A DNA stretch of 64,000 nucleotides from positions 18,444,202-18,508,201 of the forward strand of contig NC_135386.1 of assembly GCF_049243985.1 (NCBI RefSeq), in the 5' to 3' direction. The translations under genes were made by a program, and so were the position numbers. Positions within the stretch are counted from its first letter, which is position 1. Each line of letters starts with the position of its first letter. Positions 1 through 49,639 of the stretch are shown here, piece by piece. The notes beneath the pieces were generated by a model. It had not been told where the DNA came from, searched no databases, and worked only from the letters and a program-made list of their open reading frames with translations. The stretch is from Paroedura picta. Lineage: Eukaryota > Chordata > Lepidosauria > Squamata > Gekkonidae.

Positions 1-2880
1 GCCCAGGCCTTTCCTCCGCTCTCCTCTGCTCTCCCCTCTCCAGGCCCCACCCCCCAAACCTGCAGGTGTCTCCTAGCCCAGAGCTGGCCACCCTATTACC
101 AACCCCTGAGCCAGAGGAAGTCCCAGCACGTGCGCAATCCCAGTGGGTGAAGCTCCAGGAAACGGTCAGGCTGTAGCAGGCGCACCCTCACAAATCCGCC
201 GCTGTCCGACTACTCTGCGACGCCCAGAAAGCAAGGCGGGAGTGACCAACCCCCCTGCAGTAGGAAGTGGCGGGCATGCAGAGCAAGGGACGCGGGAACC
301 GAGCCCTGCCTGCGCATTGGTGGCGGAGGAACTGCAGCACTCTGGAAACGGTTCACCCCCATGCGCAGGAGAAGAAAACTCAGTAGCCCCCGCCTCCCCC
401 CAGCGTCTTCCCACCTGCCTGTTCCCCTTTTCGACAGCCCTCTCATCGCCTGTGCCCACAGCCGCCAACACCACCCTCACGGCCATGCGCCCGACAGCAC
501 TGGTCAATGCGCCAGGTGGCCGTGTCCATCTAGGAGACCCGGTGCTGTGGACCAGCTGCATGCACTTCCCCATCGACCCTGGGAACTGGGGAGCATGGTT
601 GGTGGAGCATTTGCAAGCCTGTGGGCAGGGCAAGGCACATGGATAGGTGGTGATAGTGGTGGAGGGGCACCAGAGCCCCACCATAACCTCTGGGACCAGG
701 ACCACTGCCCACCTCTGGGTACGCTGAGGCCAGCACTGGTTTGGTGTGTGGGGCTAGTGGTCAATGGGGCCTCCCCACTGTGCTCGGCCAATGGGGATGC
801 AGTCCTGGTGGTGCTCACACTCCCCCCAGCACACACACACGCGCTGTTTTTTTCCTGCGCTTTCCCTCGTCCAGAGCAGGCTCCTGTGGGAGAGGTCCCG
901 GAGATGCCGGAGCTCTCTTGGGAGTGCCATGGAAACGGCACACGCACGCAGTGCAGGACACGGTTCCCAAGGCCACCTCAAGAAGACGGACCCTGACCGG
1001 GGTGGCTCAAAGGGGCAGTGAGGGAATGGGGGTGCTTGTGGACAAGAGGGGTGTGGGGAAATGACCGGACCTGCCCCACAGCCCATTTGCCCTTGGCTGC
1101 CTTCAGAGGCCTTCCTCTTTTGCCCTCCAAACACGAGCCCAGTGGTGCCCCCTGCGGCCCGGGATCTTTTCCTCTCCCCTCCCCTGCCTTCACCTCTGCA
1201 GAGCTACCCAGGCAGAAGGCAGAAACGGAGACAAAGTGAGGGGGTGGGCCCTGGCCTGCCTCTGTCCTCATGAGACTGGGCTGCTCTGATCTGTCCAGGC
1301 AGGGCTAACTCCCGAGTAAATCTGCTTGGGGCTGGGTTGTAAGCGTGTCTCACTCTTCCTTGCACACCGGCTCCCTCGGCTCCCTCCCTGCAGGCCGATC
1401 CGTGGCCCGGTGTGGCGGCTTCCCTGCCACGAGGGAAGGCAGTCAAAGATGAACCTTTCAGGCCGTTTCAGACCCATCTGACAAGACCCTTCCATCTTTC
1501 TGAAACAGAGTTATCTCCATCAGGAGAGGAATGGCTTTTTCTTTTCTTTCTTTTTTTGGTCTTCCCAAAGAAAATAATTCTCTCAACATTTCCTTCCTCT
1601 CCGATCCAGTAAAAGGTTTTATGAAAGAGCTCAGCACAGATAGGCTGGATCTGCCATCTGGGGATGAAGGAACCCCTTTGTTTATTGCCGAGCCAAACAG
1701 GAACTGAAAACACACGCAGGGCAGGAAGATGCCTCTCTCTTCCTGGCCTCAAGAATTTCAGATTTCGGCACTGAGACAATCACGACTCATTATGACGGTT
1801 GCTGTTTTTGTAGCAGCTGGGCGCTGGCCAAACCACCGCCCACTCCAGACCCCGGAATCCGCTTCATGACCTCCCCGTCTCTGAAGTTTAATGGGAGGCA
1901 GCAGTCCCACCATCACGCCCCCGAAAACTCGCTCACCCCAATCCGTCCTGGTGACCCGTCCCTTTTTAACTCTTCCAAAGCACCACACAGTTGTGAAAGA
2001 ATGAAATTATATGTAAGTAAAAGCGACACCCAGCTTTTGACTGCTAAAATGCTATGGGATCAGCATTAAAAGTGAAAATGCTAGATGATTAAGACTCATA
2101 GAGGCTCGGCCGTGGTGGTCAGGGTGAGTGGCCGGGTGGGCAGTGTCCCCAGGGCGGGAGGAAAGTCTCACCAACTTTCTCTAGAGTAGATCCATTATTG
2201 CCCCCCACACACGAACACCCACCCACACCTTTCCTCCAGGGGGCAGGAGTGGTAGAGGCAGTTCTTCCTCTCTGGTGTTATCTTCACACCCACCCTGCAG
2301 GGTAGATGAGGCCCAGGCCGAGAATGTGCCTGTCCTCAGGTGCCCTGGGGCCGGCCGCTCTCTCCCAGGAGAAGCACCTCTGTTGTACACGTTGTTATTT
2401 TCCAGACTCCGAGGTCAATCTCTCTGATGAAGGGAGAAATACATTCCTGGGCACAACCACTCGCCCGCCTGTTCTGGTTTTGTTTTCCTGGGTGTCCTGC
2501 AAGGTGCCAGCGAGTAACTCGACACCCAGAGCAAGGTGAGGCGCATTCCCCGGAGGGAAGGGCTGGGTCCTGGGCCAATGCGCACGGAAGAACACGGCTT
2601 GTACCGTCCAGGGGCTGGCCCTGGGATTTGGCCCGGCCTCCTGCCTGGAGAACCCACAGCACCCCCTCCCCTCCTTCCTCTGGTGGGTGACCCTGGACTC
2701 CTGAGGAGGAGGAGGGGGGGGGTCGGGAGTCTTGCCAAAGGAAGAGGCCAAATCCTGCAGGCACCCCACGGGGCCATCTTTGTACCCAGGAAGAGCCTCA
2801 GAGGAGCCCTGCCGGGTCTCGCTCAGCATCCTCCACCACCCCGGTTGCCTCCTGGCTCGGGGGTCCCTCGGGGTGCGGGT
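1..2880. other. Intergenic sequence upstream of CORO2B
   Basis: No exon with a recognisable product and splice sites was found on either strand. The open frames here are short and overlap each other in both directions, as expected of GC-rich non-coding DNA. The stretch at about 1980-2100 is unusually AT-rich for this window and free of obvious repeats. In human the next gene on this side is ITGA11, and none of it is visible here. Confidence 0.6.
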
Positions 2881-3170
2881 GCCCAGGGCCGCTCTCTTGG
2901 GCCTCAAGGGTGGGCGCCGCTCTGCGTTCCCGGGCGGCTGGGGGGGGGGGGGTTGGGTGCGGGGTGGGGGGGCTGCGGCTGGGGAGGGGCGGGGGGCGGG
3001 GCGGAGGGTGGTCCTTGGCGCTTCCTGGCCGCGCGGCGCCCACAGTGCTGGTGGGCCGGCCCCTCGCCTCGCCTCGCCTCCTCCTCCTGCTGCTGCTGCT
3101 CCTGCTGCCGCCGCCTCCTCCTGGCCGCCGCCGCCGCCGCCGCTGGGCTCCCTCCTCGCCGGGCGCCTGC

Positions 3171-33622
<30,452 letters not shown>

Positions 33623-34299
33623 AGGATACCGTCCTCAAACAAACTTTGTTTTTATCCAGTCTCTCATCCTTCCGTCTCCGCATAACGCAGGAGACGAAGC
33701 GGAGACGGCTGCAACTAGCCCCGAGTTCACTGGAAAGCTTCTCTTAGGGTCTTTTCCTCGCACTAAAAAGATGCTCCCCCCCCACCCCCCACTCCCGATA
33801 GAGCTGAGAATGACGGCAGGAAGGAGGACGAGGCTTCTTCTTACATCCCAGTGTCTCCTGGAGTAACTAGAAGAGTCGATTTTGTTTCTCCGTGCTGGAG
33901 GACAAAATCAAGGGATTCACCAAAGGGCACAGGTTTTAATGTACACCTGAAAGTTTTGGAGGAGGGAGAGTGCAAATGCACACTCTGAAGAAGGCGACTG
34001 GATTGGTTACACGAGCATACACCCCCCCCCCATTTCCTATGCAAAGTGTGACTGGAAAACACACAAACACTGGGTAGAAAAACTGGAATGCGAGGAAGCT
34101 ACAAGGAAGAGCAAAGCACGGATTGTCCTGGGAAGGGCGAAAGGCCTGCAGAGGCCAAGAACCTTGAAATGTTGTCCAGGGTGCTGGAGGGGGGAGGGAG
34201 AAGGAGGTGGCAGCATGAATTGTGCCCTGCTTCCTTGCTGACCCCAAGCATTCCCCCCCCAACACACACCCATGCTTGCTGCTCATACAGTCAGGCTGG

Positions 34300-34545
34300 C
34301 CCTGCTGTGATGGAGAAGGCCACTGAGAACGTACGTTGGATCGGCCCAGCAAGGGTCCACCTAATCCAGCATCCTGTTCCGTACAGCGGCCAGACGGCTC
34401 CTCCAGAGGGTCAAGGGCAGGGTGCCAAGCCCATCCCCTGATGTTGCCTCCTGGCTCTGGGATCCAGAGGTTTAGTGCTTCTGAATGTGGAGGGTCTCCT
34501 CAGCCACCGTAGCCAGTAGCCACGGGCAAGCAGGGGTCCAGCTGC
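34300..34545 (-). mobile_element. CR1-like 3' untranslated fragment, reverse
   Basis: GGATCGGCCCAGCAAGGGTC, CACCTAATCCAGCATCCTGT, CTGATGTTGCCTCCTGGC and TTCTGAATGTGGAGG are the reverse of the LINE tail whose tandem copies form the 28650 array. Confidence 0.65.
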
Positions 34546-34654
34546 ATTCACCAGGGGCTTCCCTTTGCAAGCAGGATGAGGCCGGAGAGTGGTGATGCCT
34601 CCCCGTTCCCCCTGGCTGTGCAGGTACTACACAAACCCTGTCTTTCCGCTAGAG

Positions 34655-34715
34655 CAGGGGTGGCCAAACTGGGGCTCTCCAGACGTCCATGGACTGCAAT
34701 TCCCATGAGCCCCTG
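34655..34715. mobile_element. 61-bp hAT-type MITE unit, right part lost
   Basis: A full 61-bp unit (CAGGGGTGGCCAAACTG to GAGCCCCTG) followed by CCAGCATG, the start of the central spacer. No target duplication is visible, so it looks like a palindromic copy that lost its second arm. Confidence 0.75.
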
Positions 34716-35334
34716 CCAGCATGCACAGGTCTCCAACATGGTGCCCAAAGGCACCATAGTCGCTGCTGACTATTTTTTGAGAGTGCGTGGGCGGGGCTTC
34801 TGCCGAGCAGGGCTTCTGATTGGCTGTGCAGATTTCAAAGGCATCCTGTCGGAACACGTTTGAAGAGCTGCTTGAGTTACACATAACCTCGCTCCTTGCC
34901 TTTTGGTGATTGAGTGAGGCTCCGCCTCCCATGGCAGCCATTTTGTGCTTGTGCCCTCCCCCCCCTGGGGTCCTGCTTCAGAACTCCAAAGGCCCCTGTG
35001 GGCTCAAAAGGGCTGGGGATTCCCAGCCCTAGAGAAGACGTAATCTCTCACACTCCGTCGCAGAAGTTCTACCCAGAGACTACATTTGAAGATGGAGGAA
35101 AAACAGTGTTCAGATTCCAACGCTTGGTTTGCCAGCTCGTGGAAAGGCCCCCGCTCATTCCTGAAGCCATTTTCTCTTGCATTTCTTAGGGTGGGGCTGA
35201 CTGCCGGTGGACTGAGCCTCCGGGTTCCTTCCTCGCTGGGAGAGGCCAGTGGCACCTTTAAAACCAACACACAGATCTTCAGAGACATACCTAGTTTGGT
35301 AGGCCATGCACGTGAAGGAGGACAAGAGTTGGAT

Positions 35335-35560
35335 CTTCTATGCCACTTTTCTCTACCCAAAGGAGTCTCAAAGGGGCTTACAGTCGCCTTCTCTTCCTCT
35401 TCCCACAAGAGACACCCTGTGAGGGAGGTCAGGCTGAGAGCCCTGAGATTACTGAAGAAGAAGAAGAGTTGGTTCTTAGATGCTGCTTTTCTCTACCCGG
35501 AGGAGTCTCAAAGGGGCTTACATTCACCTTCCCTTTCCTCTCCCAGAATAAAACTTGGTT
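35335..35560 (-). mobile_element. Two adjacent SINE 3'-half fragments, reverse
   Basis: CTACCCAAAGGAGTCTCAAA at about 35352 and CTACCCGGAGGAGTCTCAAA at about 35497 begin two successive reversed copies of the abundant SINE 3' half. The second stops at about 35547, where a hairpin-family arm (AGAATAAAACTTGGTTGG) starts. Confidence 0.7.
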
Positions 35561-35702
35561 GGGTGCTGCTGGATCCAAACTTTTGTTCTGTGGCTTCAAA
35601 CCAGCAAGGCGACCCACCTGAACCTCTCTTCCTTGCTGGTCACCAATCAAACAAAGCTTTCACCGGCCACCTGTTCTTTGAGCCTGGGGTCCCCTTGAAG
35701 AC

Positions 35703-35830
35703 CAAAGTATAACCTTTTGTGTACATGCACGTGCATGCACACGAAGGGTTATACCTTGAATAAAATTTGGTTGATCTTCAAGGTGCCCCGGTCTCTGACT
35801 TTGTCCTACTGCTCCAGACTAACACAGGGA
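35703..35830. repeat. Dispersed hairpin repeat
   Basis: ATAACCTTTTGTGTACATGC and GCATGCACACGAAGGGTTAT are inverted around the centre, followed by AATAAAATTTGGTTGATCTT and CTGCTCCAGACTAACACAGG. Member of the 'aaggtgcc' family. Confidence 0.6.
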
Positions 35831-36478
35831 CCCACCTGAAACAATGAACCTTTGTCCTCCCCTACTGTACAGTTGTACAACACACACTGGTGGCTTTCAC
35901 CTGTAGGATTCGGGCAGCTAAAATAGCTCTGGATTGGCAAGAACCCAGCTCCAGAGTCCCTCAAGTGAGGGCAGTTTTCGAGCCGAGGGTTTTAAAACAC
36001 CTGGCTCAGACTGAATGCAGGTGTGCATACAGAGGTTTCCCCCCCAAAAAAAATGCTTCCTAGTAGATCTGTCTTGAGTGGATGAGCACAGCAGCTGGGG
36101 CTGGGTGGGTAGGAGAAGACAGCGAGGCCTGAGGACAGCCCCCCCCCCTCCCTGCAAGCCACAAGGACTCAGATACCTGGCCCAGTGGTCGAGTACTGTG
36201 GATCGTTTCTGGATGGGGCAGGCGGGGGCTCCAGCACCTCCCGGGCCGAGAACGCCCCCCCCCCCCCCGCAAAAGGCTCCTCCTTCTGTCTAGAAGCCCG
36301 GCTCTTCTTCCCAGGTGGCCAAAAGGGTGTCCCGTTTGCTGCCCGCTCCCTCTCTTCCCCTCCTGCTCCCGGCCATGCTGAGGGGTGTTCCGTGCCTAAA
36401 GCTCCCTACCCCGGTTCCCCCTCAGCAATCTCTCTTTCTCTCGCTTCTAATTTATGCTGCCACACAAATAGTGACAAA

Positions 36479-36484
36479 ATTAAA
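36479..36484 (+). terminator. CORO2B: Possible CORO2B polyadenylation signal (ATTAAA)
   Basis: ATTAAA in non-repeat sequence, with a T- and GT-rich stretch (CTTTTACTTTTTGTGCC) about 40 bases downstream. Using it would give a 3' untranslated region of about 2.9 kb. Earlier AATAAA words at about 35547 and 35760 lie in repeats. Confidence 0.3.
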
Positions 36485-37389
36485 ACGTTAAAGATACCAA
36501 GGTGGCCTCTGGTGACATCTTTTACTTTTTGTGCCGGGCGAAGGGGGACCCAGGGAGACCCAGGGACAGATGTCAGGATCCTTGGAGGAAGAGGGGTGCC
36601 CCCCCCCGGCAGGGCTCCTGTGCCAGGGCCTCCTCTCCTTTTAAAATGTCATCCTGGCCCATGGATCGCAGGCACTTACTTTAAGCTGGGCCTTGAGCGC
36701 TAATCCACATCTCTGCTGCCAACATGGCCTCTCTGGACCAGTCTGAAGATCCACATCTCATCTGCGAGGGCTGGTGGGGTTCGAATCTCTTGCTCAGCCA
36801 GGGAAGCCTGCCTTGGGCATGTCCCAGCCTCACTGGGGAGGGAGCTGTTGGGAGGGCAGGAGAATACGAAAAGCCACTCCAAGTACCATCTGGGCGATAT
36901 AAATAGAAAATTCGCATAGCAAGGAGCCTCCCTTTCGCAAGTAATTCCGCCTCGGTGAAAGGAAAGGCGTGGGGCAAGTGAACTTCCATGGTGACTTTGC
37001 TCTGGGATCCGGTGTGCCTGTTTGTGAATTACCATGAAGTTGCCTCCGATTGGTGGTGCCGCTATGAACCGCTGACCTCCACAAGATCCACTGGGAAGAG
37101 GGGTGCTCTCGTCCTGCATACGGAGGGTCCTCCCGGCTTCCTTGAGCCTGCTCATCGCTCTCTGCCGCCTCTTCCCGTGACTCTGAGCTGCCACGCGGAG
37201 GTACAAGCGGCCTTCATCGACGTGCTTTGCCTGTTGTGGCTGCACAACCGAACAAATGCCTACTGCGTTATTTAAAACAGGGCTAAAAGGGATCGGGGCA
37301 TCATCGGAAAAAAACAAATACAAACGCAAGGGCAGGCGGTAGGTCCTCACCTGGCCCCTTTCTCCTCCAATAAGCCACAGGGCGGGAGG

Positions 37390-38948
37390 GGAAATTGTAT
37401 AAAAAGATTTATTGAAATTCATCAATGGCAAACAAGACATCTGAATCAAAAGTTTGGCTCTGGGTGGGGGGCGGGGGAGTTGTGATGGGGGTGGGTCTCT
37501 TTCGTTTTTTACAGATGAGATACTGATGAGGACAAATAAAATCACGTCCGGCGCTACGGCTGAAGAGGGATATGAAAGTAAAACTGTACATACATCTAGG
37601 AACTTTGCAGCCCACTCAACCGGCTACATAAGAAAATACAACTTTTAGTATTCGCATTCCGTGCTTGAGTGTACGAAAAAAGGACACCCCCCCCCCCCAC
37701 CCAGCCCAGACTTGACATGCGCCAGTTTCTCCCTCTGGCATTTAAAGGTTTGCAAAAATCCTCAGCATATCAAGAACGCAGAAGTGCAAACAAGAGTCTC
37801 GTCGCTTAAAATACCAACCAAGTGTTATTATATTTATATATCGTATTTTACAGACCAAAATAGAACACACCTTAATTAAAAGGGTTCAGACATCTCCTTT
37901 TTTTTATTACAACGGTCAAATGCAGCTCACCAGTGAAAGGAAAGTTCGAAACACTTTTTATAGATATTTATAGAAGATAGATATTTTCATGACTGCCGCT
38001 CGCAGAAGGGCCGGCTCTCTCTACCCTACATAAAAAGCAAGAGCTCAGCCCGCCGGGGACCATCTCCCGCACAAGACCCGATAAAAGGAAACGGCAGCTG
38101 TACAAAAAGGGCCAGGCTCCTGCAGCACTCCCCCCCACTCCAGCGTCCTGTGCCCCAACAGAGAGGCAGGGAAGGAGAAGCATGGTGGGGGACCCACAAG
38201 AGATTTCCAAAGTCACCCCCAAACCAAATAAAAAGGGGGAAAAAAGGAAATATATATATATATTTGGTCACTATTTACAAACAGGAAAGTAAAAAGAGGC
38301 CTACAGGAAATACAGAGAGGGACCCTTTGCTAGCTTGTGTTCTGGAAGGGGCAGTCATTGACAAACAGGCCACAAAGGAAAAGGTTTGGTAGGTTAAGAT
38401 GCTGTTTGCAAGCAGCCCAGAATACTTTTGCTGCATCCAGAAGAGAAGCTGGGCCATGGGGGAGATGGGGTTTACTTACAATATACTCAGACTGGCAAAA
38501 GCTGTCCATCTAAGGGCCCAAGAGATCTCACCAAAGTCTCCCTTCGCATCACCCATGGAAATCTTCTTGCTCACCTTTCAAAATTTGTTTCCTAACCCTC
38601 ACCCCCAAATTGTCCAAAATCTGGAAAGAAACAGAATTTTACCACTGGCTTTATATTTGCTACTATCGTGGAAACGGGAAGCAAACGGGAAGCAAAGATG
38701 GACACGAAAGAAAATTAGAAACCAAAACATGGAGTGGCAGGGGCTTTTTGTTCTTTTCTTAAAAACGGTATTTTAATTCTCTTGCCCACCCCAATGGTCG
38801 TTTCCCTCTTGACCCCACAGCAACATTACACTCCGGGGGTGGGTGGGAGGGGGGAGGGAGGGAGAAGTCCAGGATGGGGGAAATACAGGGTAGAAACAGT
38901 CAAATCACAATAGGAAACTGTGTTTTTCCAAAATAGGCTATTTTGAGC
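37390..38948 (-). other. ANP32A: ANP32A 3' untranslated region
   Basis: Repeat-poor and AT-richer than most of the window, running from the stop codon to the AATAAA at 37408. It includes a short TA repeat at about 38249-38262. The boundary is inferred from the signal position. Confidence 0.55.
37408..37413 (-). terminator. ANP32A: ANP32A polyadenylation signal (AATAAA)
   Basis: On the minus strand AATAAA lies about 1.5 kb after the ANP32A stop codon, at the end of a repeat-poor AT-rich block that looks like a 3' untranslated region. No nearer strong signal in this block was preferred. Confidence 0.6.
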
Positions 38949-45209
<6,261 letters not shown>

Positions 45210-46439
45210 GTCCCCGGTTCCGCAGGGGGCCGGCTCCGTCTCCCGGCGCGGCGCTCCCGGTCCCGCTCCCGGATGGGCCCCGGTGGCGTCGGCGGTGCAA
45301 GGCAGGCGACCCCCCCTCCCGCCCCCCCAGCAGAGCCAGCGCGCGCCGCGGCCGAGAGGGACTTTGAGCGCTCAACCAGCTCGCCCGGGATCCCCCAACG
45401 CGGCCGACACGCGCGCACACTAGCCTGATCGCCGCGGGGGCGGGCGCTCGCCGAGAAGAAGCCGCGCCGTGACGGACGGGCCCCGCCGGCCAACCGGCGG
45501 GCGAGGGCCGCCGGCGGGAGCCAATGGGAGTCAGGCGAGGGCGGCGGGAGCCAATGGGAGGGCGCGGCGCGGCCGGCCAAGGGGGACTGCCCGGCTGGGA
45601 AGCAGCGAGCGGAGACGCAGTCGCGGCTGGCCGGGGAAGGAGACGGAGGGCGGTGGAGGCGCGGCTGGCGGCCGAGGGGGCGGGGCGCAGGCGGGGGCGG
45701 GGAAGCCCGGCAAGGCGGAGGAGGGGGGGTCGTCCTGGAGGACCCCCAGGGGTGGGGAGGGGCCGGCATGCTGGCGGGAAGGGCGGCTGCAAGGGCCGGC
45801 GGAGGACCGCGCCGTCGAGGGATGCCCAGCAGAGGCGCCCGTCTAAGCGCTTGCAGAGCCAGCCCGGCCGGGATGTCCAGAGGAAAGGCGTGGGGGTCCC
45901 ACCTGCCAGGAGAAGCAGCAGCAGCAGCAGGGAGCGCCTGAAAAGGGGATTGGAGCCCCTTGACGGATTGCGCAGGGCTTGCGAAAGGTATTTCGCCCAG
46001 GCGTTGAGGGGTGGGGTGGAGGCCTGGGGCATCCCGGCTGCCGGACTTGGGGTCCGTGTGTTGCAGGATTTCAAACATTTCCCCCCACCCTCTCCAGCTG
46101 CAGGGAAGTTGGTCCCTGGAAGGAGGGCGCTGGCCGTGAGCCGAAGGGAGCTGCTTGCAGGCCTATGCCGAGATGGAACTAAATCTTTGAGTCCCGATGC
46201 CAGCGGAAGAAGCAGGAGAATATTGTGGGCTCTGACATTTGGACATGTGGACAGTTTCTTGGGAACCCATGAAAGGGACAGAGGAGGAGAAGCAGAGATG
46301 ATCTATTCTTGTCCAGCGAGGATGCCAGAAGAAACAAACGAGCAAGCGGTCAAGGAAGACTATGGGACAGCGATTTTTGTCCCAGAAGAACACCTGTTCA
46401 AGTGCTTTTGGGTTTGGGGGATCCAGAATTTCAACTGAC

Positions 46440-46668
46440 ACTTTACAGAAAGGCCCTTGAACGATTCAGCAGGGCCTGTAAAATGGAGCTGTTCTGCCAG
46501 GCCTATGGTTGAGGCCCAAAGGAACATTTGTATTTTAGGATTTTTATATTTATCTGGTTATTTATTTTATATGTGATGTTATTATGATGTAATCAGCCCT
46601 GAGTCTGAAGAGATGGGGCAGAAAAGACGTCCAATTATTGTTTTATTATAAATAAAACCAATTCCGAC
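46440..46668 (+). mobile_element. L2-like LINE 3' end
   Basis: AACGATTCAGCAGGGCCTGT, AAAATGGAGCTGTTCTGCCA, GATGTAATCAGCCCTGAGTC and a terminal ATAAATAAA. The wording GGGCCTGTAA(A/G)..GGAGCTGT..CAGGCCT recurs at about 63695-63740. Confidence 0.6.
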
Positions 46669-48051
46669 TGCTCCATTAGGGCAGGAGTGCACCCAGCACA
46701 ATAAAGGTAATGGTAGGATGTGTGTTGAGCCGTGGAATTGAGGGCCGAAATGCTTCCTTCTTAGGGCTGCGGAGTGGGAGCTGCTGCAGGAAGATAGTAT
46801 CTGTGTGCATGCTGATGATGGATGGAATTATTTTTGGTGAGCTTCCTTTCAGTCTGAAGGAGCCAAGGGAACTGGAGGAGAGGAGAGGGAGGGCTGTTGT
46901 GATGTGCTTCTGCCTCAAGCTCTGAGCAGAGAGGTCAGGCAGCCCAACATAAAAACTAGGCCGTCCTTTGTGTTATTGGTGGGGCTGCCTGTGGTTGGTG
47001 CCCTTGCAGAACAAGCGTCTTGCCACAGCCGGGGCTTCTCAGGCAGGGTTAGGTGTCTCCTTTCTTTGCCTGCCTCCAGACTGTTTCTCAGCGTGGGAAG
47101 GAGGCCTCCTGCTAGACACTGAGAGGTCTATTTGTAACAGGCCTGCTTGGCACTTGCAAGCTCCCGTCCTTTGGAGGGCATCCAAAGCTTCCAGCTGACG
47201 TGTTAGAAGAGCGGCTGGTGCAGAAGCCCTGCGTGCTGCATTGCTCCTCTGACTGAAACTGGGACACACTCTGGTCTTGTGGCTCCGTGGCTGCAGCAGC
47301 AATGTCACAAATGCAAAATCAGCCCCTTCTGTGGAGGCCTGGAATTTCCATCTTGGAACTGGGAGATGCCAGACTCTGGCTCAGTGGAAGGGCATTGTTC
47401 CAGATTCCAAAATGTTGAGGTCTAGCAGAGGGCTGGCTTTCTAATTTTTTCATTTGTGGCTGGAAAGATCAGTTGTTGCTGGAAACATGATTAGCTAGAA
47501 TGCAGGCTGCCTCCCCCTGTCCCTTTGCCTGACAAAATCTGTGCTTTGTTTTTTGTTTTGCTTATCAGTTTTATTTACAGTCATAGCCTGCAACACGAGT
47601 GCTTTGACTAGAAGCATAAAGAGTTCCAGCAGTGGACTGGCCAGATGGTTCAGGCACTGAGAAGTGGTTTTGGCTATCCCACAATTCCCCATTCCAGGCT
47701 ACGCTATACCAATTCTGGAGGCATTTTAGGGTATTGGGCTTTTTTCACAGAGCTGCACAGTGAAGCTTTTTAAGCTGGGAAAAACCCCTGCATAAGCCCT
47801 TCCTAAAGACATGTCCTTTAGCTGGCCAGGCTAGTCCAAGAAAAGGGGAAGAAGGACTGAGAAATCTGAGATCCTTCGGGGCAGGTTCTAAGGGAGTTAT
47901 GACTTATTAATGTACTCCCTGCCCATGAATGCAAATTTGCTTGAAGGTGCAGCTATTCACCTTCTGTTGTGCAGCTATTGGGCAGATCAGGACCTTGATT
48001 CTAGGATGAAGAGATTTCTCCATATAGATTAGATGTAGAATTCACTGATAG

Positions 48052-48230
48052 GTAGATTCAGGAGGGTCAGCATGTTGGTCTGAAGCAGTAGAACAAAGTT
48101 GGGAATGCAGGGACAGTTTGAGACCAACAAAGCTTTATTCAAGATATAGAAGTTTTCATATACATGCACACGTAAGATATAAAGAAACAGCTTCCTCAGC
48201 CATATATGTAGGTGGAGGGGCGGGGCTTAG
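48052..48230. repeat. Dispersed hairpin repeat
   Basis: AGCATGTTGGTCTGAAGCAG, GAGACCAACAAAGCTTTATT, ATACATGCACACGTAAGATA and CAGCTTCCTCAG match the 'aaggtgcc' hairpin family. Confidence 0.6.
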
Positions 48231-49447
48231 TTGCCAGAAGCTTTAGCCAGACTTCAGATGCATAATTAACTGGGCAATTATATCTGAGATACAACCGAGG
48301 CAGTGATCAGAATTTTACAAGTGGACATCAATCGGCATACGAATACAGACGTTTGAGTTCAGTAGAAGGCCCAGGGTCAGCAAGTTCAACTCTTGGTACC
48401 AGCAGGACCTGGGAGCCTTGATCTGTATATAAGCACACTCCTTCAATTACACTGAAACACATTTCCTAAATGTTACAAGTACAGCTAAGATTGGAACAGT
48501 ATATTTGGTGAGCCATTTAAAGTGGCACGCAGATGATAAAGGAATTTGTGGCTGAGTGTGAGTCTAGGGGTCTCCGCCCTACCCCAAAATACCCAACAAG
48601 TTCAAATCATTGATATCAAGATGGCAATGCCATCCTGGACCTCAGTGGACTCAAAAGGGTATAACTCTGCTTAGGAGAACGTTTAGCCCAGCAGCCCTGG
48701 ATGTCTCCATCTCTGCCCCCAAGACTGTGCAGAGTGATTGACAGCCTACACTGGCACCCAATTCCCCCATCATGGCACTGGTCCTGGTGCAGGGGTTGTG
48801 ATAAGGAGGGCCATTAAGGTGAGTAAAGAAATCTACCTGAGTCCAACTTGATGTCTTTCCATCTTTGAACGTGTAGCTTGTGGGTATAGCTTTCCTCTCT
48901 CCCGCTCTCCTTTCATTCCACTGGGGTCTCCGGCAATCACATTCCAGCTCAAGATTTGGGTCACTTGGTGGACGTGGTGCTAGGTCCCACTGGTGGACCT
49001 TATTGCCTTTGCTGGCGCTCAAGGTGCAAGGCATTCCCTGGAGGCCCTCCTCAGAAGATCTCATCCACCCAGTTCTATCCACAGCTATCAAAGCAGATCT
49101 TAGCAATAAACAGGCCTGAGAGGTGATGCTGTGCATCTTCTTTAATCTCATTTTAGGTTTACATTTCTCAGTCCTCTCTGGGTTTGTAAGAGTTCCCTTC
49201 TTAGCATTATTGGCATGAAGTCACGCACCGCAAAAACGGATGAGAATGTTAAAAAGAGGTTGTCTAAACAAAAGAAGTGCCTAATTTAGATGTAAAATCC
49301 AGCAAGACGGCAAGAAAACAGGAGGGCCCCGCAAAAATGCTTCTACTTGTTTCGGTTGCCAATGCACTGCTATGAAGAAGAGTGGATCCTCACACCTCGC
49401 ATTTCACTACGTATGGAAGGGCAGGATAGAAAAATAAATAAATAAAA

Positions 49448-49620
49448 GAGTTTCAAAGCGGCTTACCTTTGCCTTCCCTCCCTCTCCCCACACGAGGCAC
49501 CCCGTGGGGCTGGGAGAACAGCACTCTCCCTCGGGACTGTGACTAGCCCAAGGTTCCCTGCTGGCTGCCTGCGGAGGAGGAGGGGCGGAGAATCAAACCC
49601 GGCCGGCCAGATCAGCATTA
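49448..49620 (-). mobile_element. tRNA-derived SINE, reverse
   Basis: GTTTCAAAGCGGCTTACC, TAGCCCAAGGTTCCCTGCTG and GAGAATCAAACCCGGCC are in reversed SINE order, just upstream of the SPESP1 CpG island. Confidence 0.7.
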
Positions 49621-49639
49621 TTATTATTATTATATATCT

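Larger units (their letters stand above)
33623..36500 (+). other. CORO2B: CORO2B 3' untranslated region and flank
   Basis: No further coding frame of interest. It holds reversed LINE and SINE fragments listed separately. The end of the transcript is uncertain because several A-rich signals here are inside repeats. Confidence 0.5.
45960..49440. other. Intergenic region between ANP32A and SPESP1
   Basis: No supported exon. It contains an L2-like LINE tail (46440) and a hairpin repeat (48052); otherwise unique, AT-richer sequence. The longest open frame, at 48651-49151 on the minus strand, has no recognisable domain. Confidence 0.65.

Noticed and set aside
48651-49151. 166-codon minus-strand frame in the ANP32A-SPESP1 interval
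   Set aside because: No homology or domain recognised, and no splice or promoter context; treated as chance.
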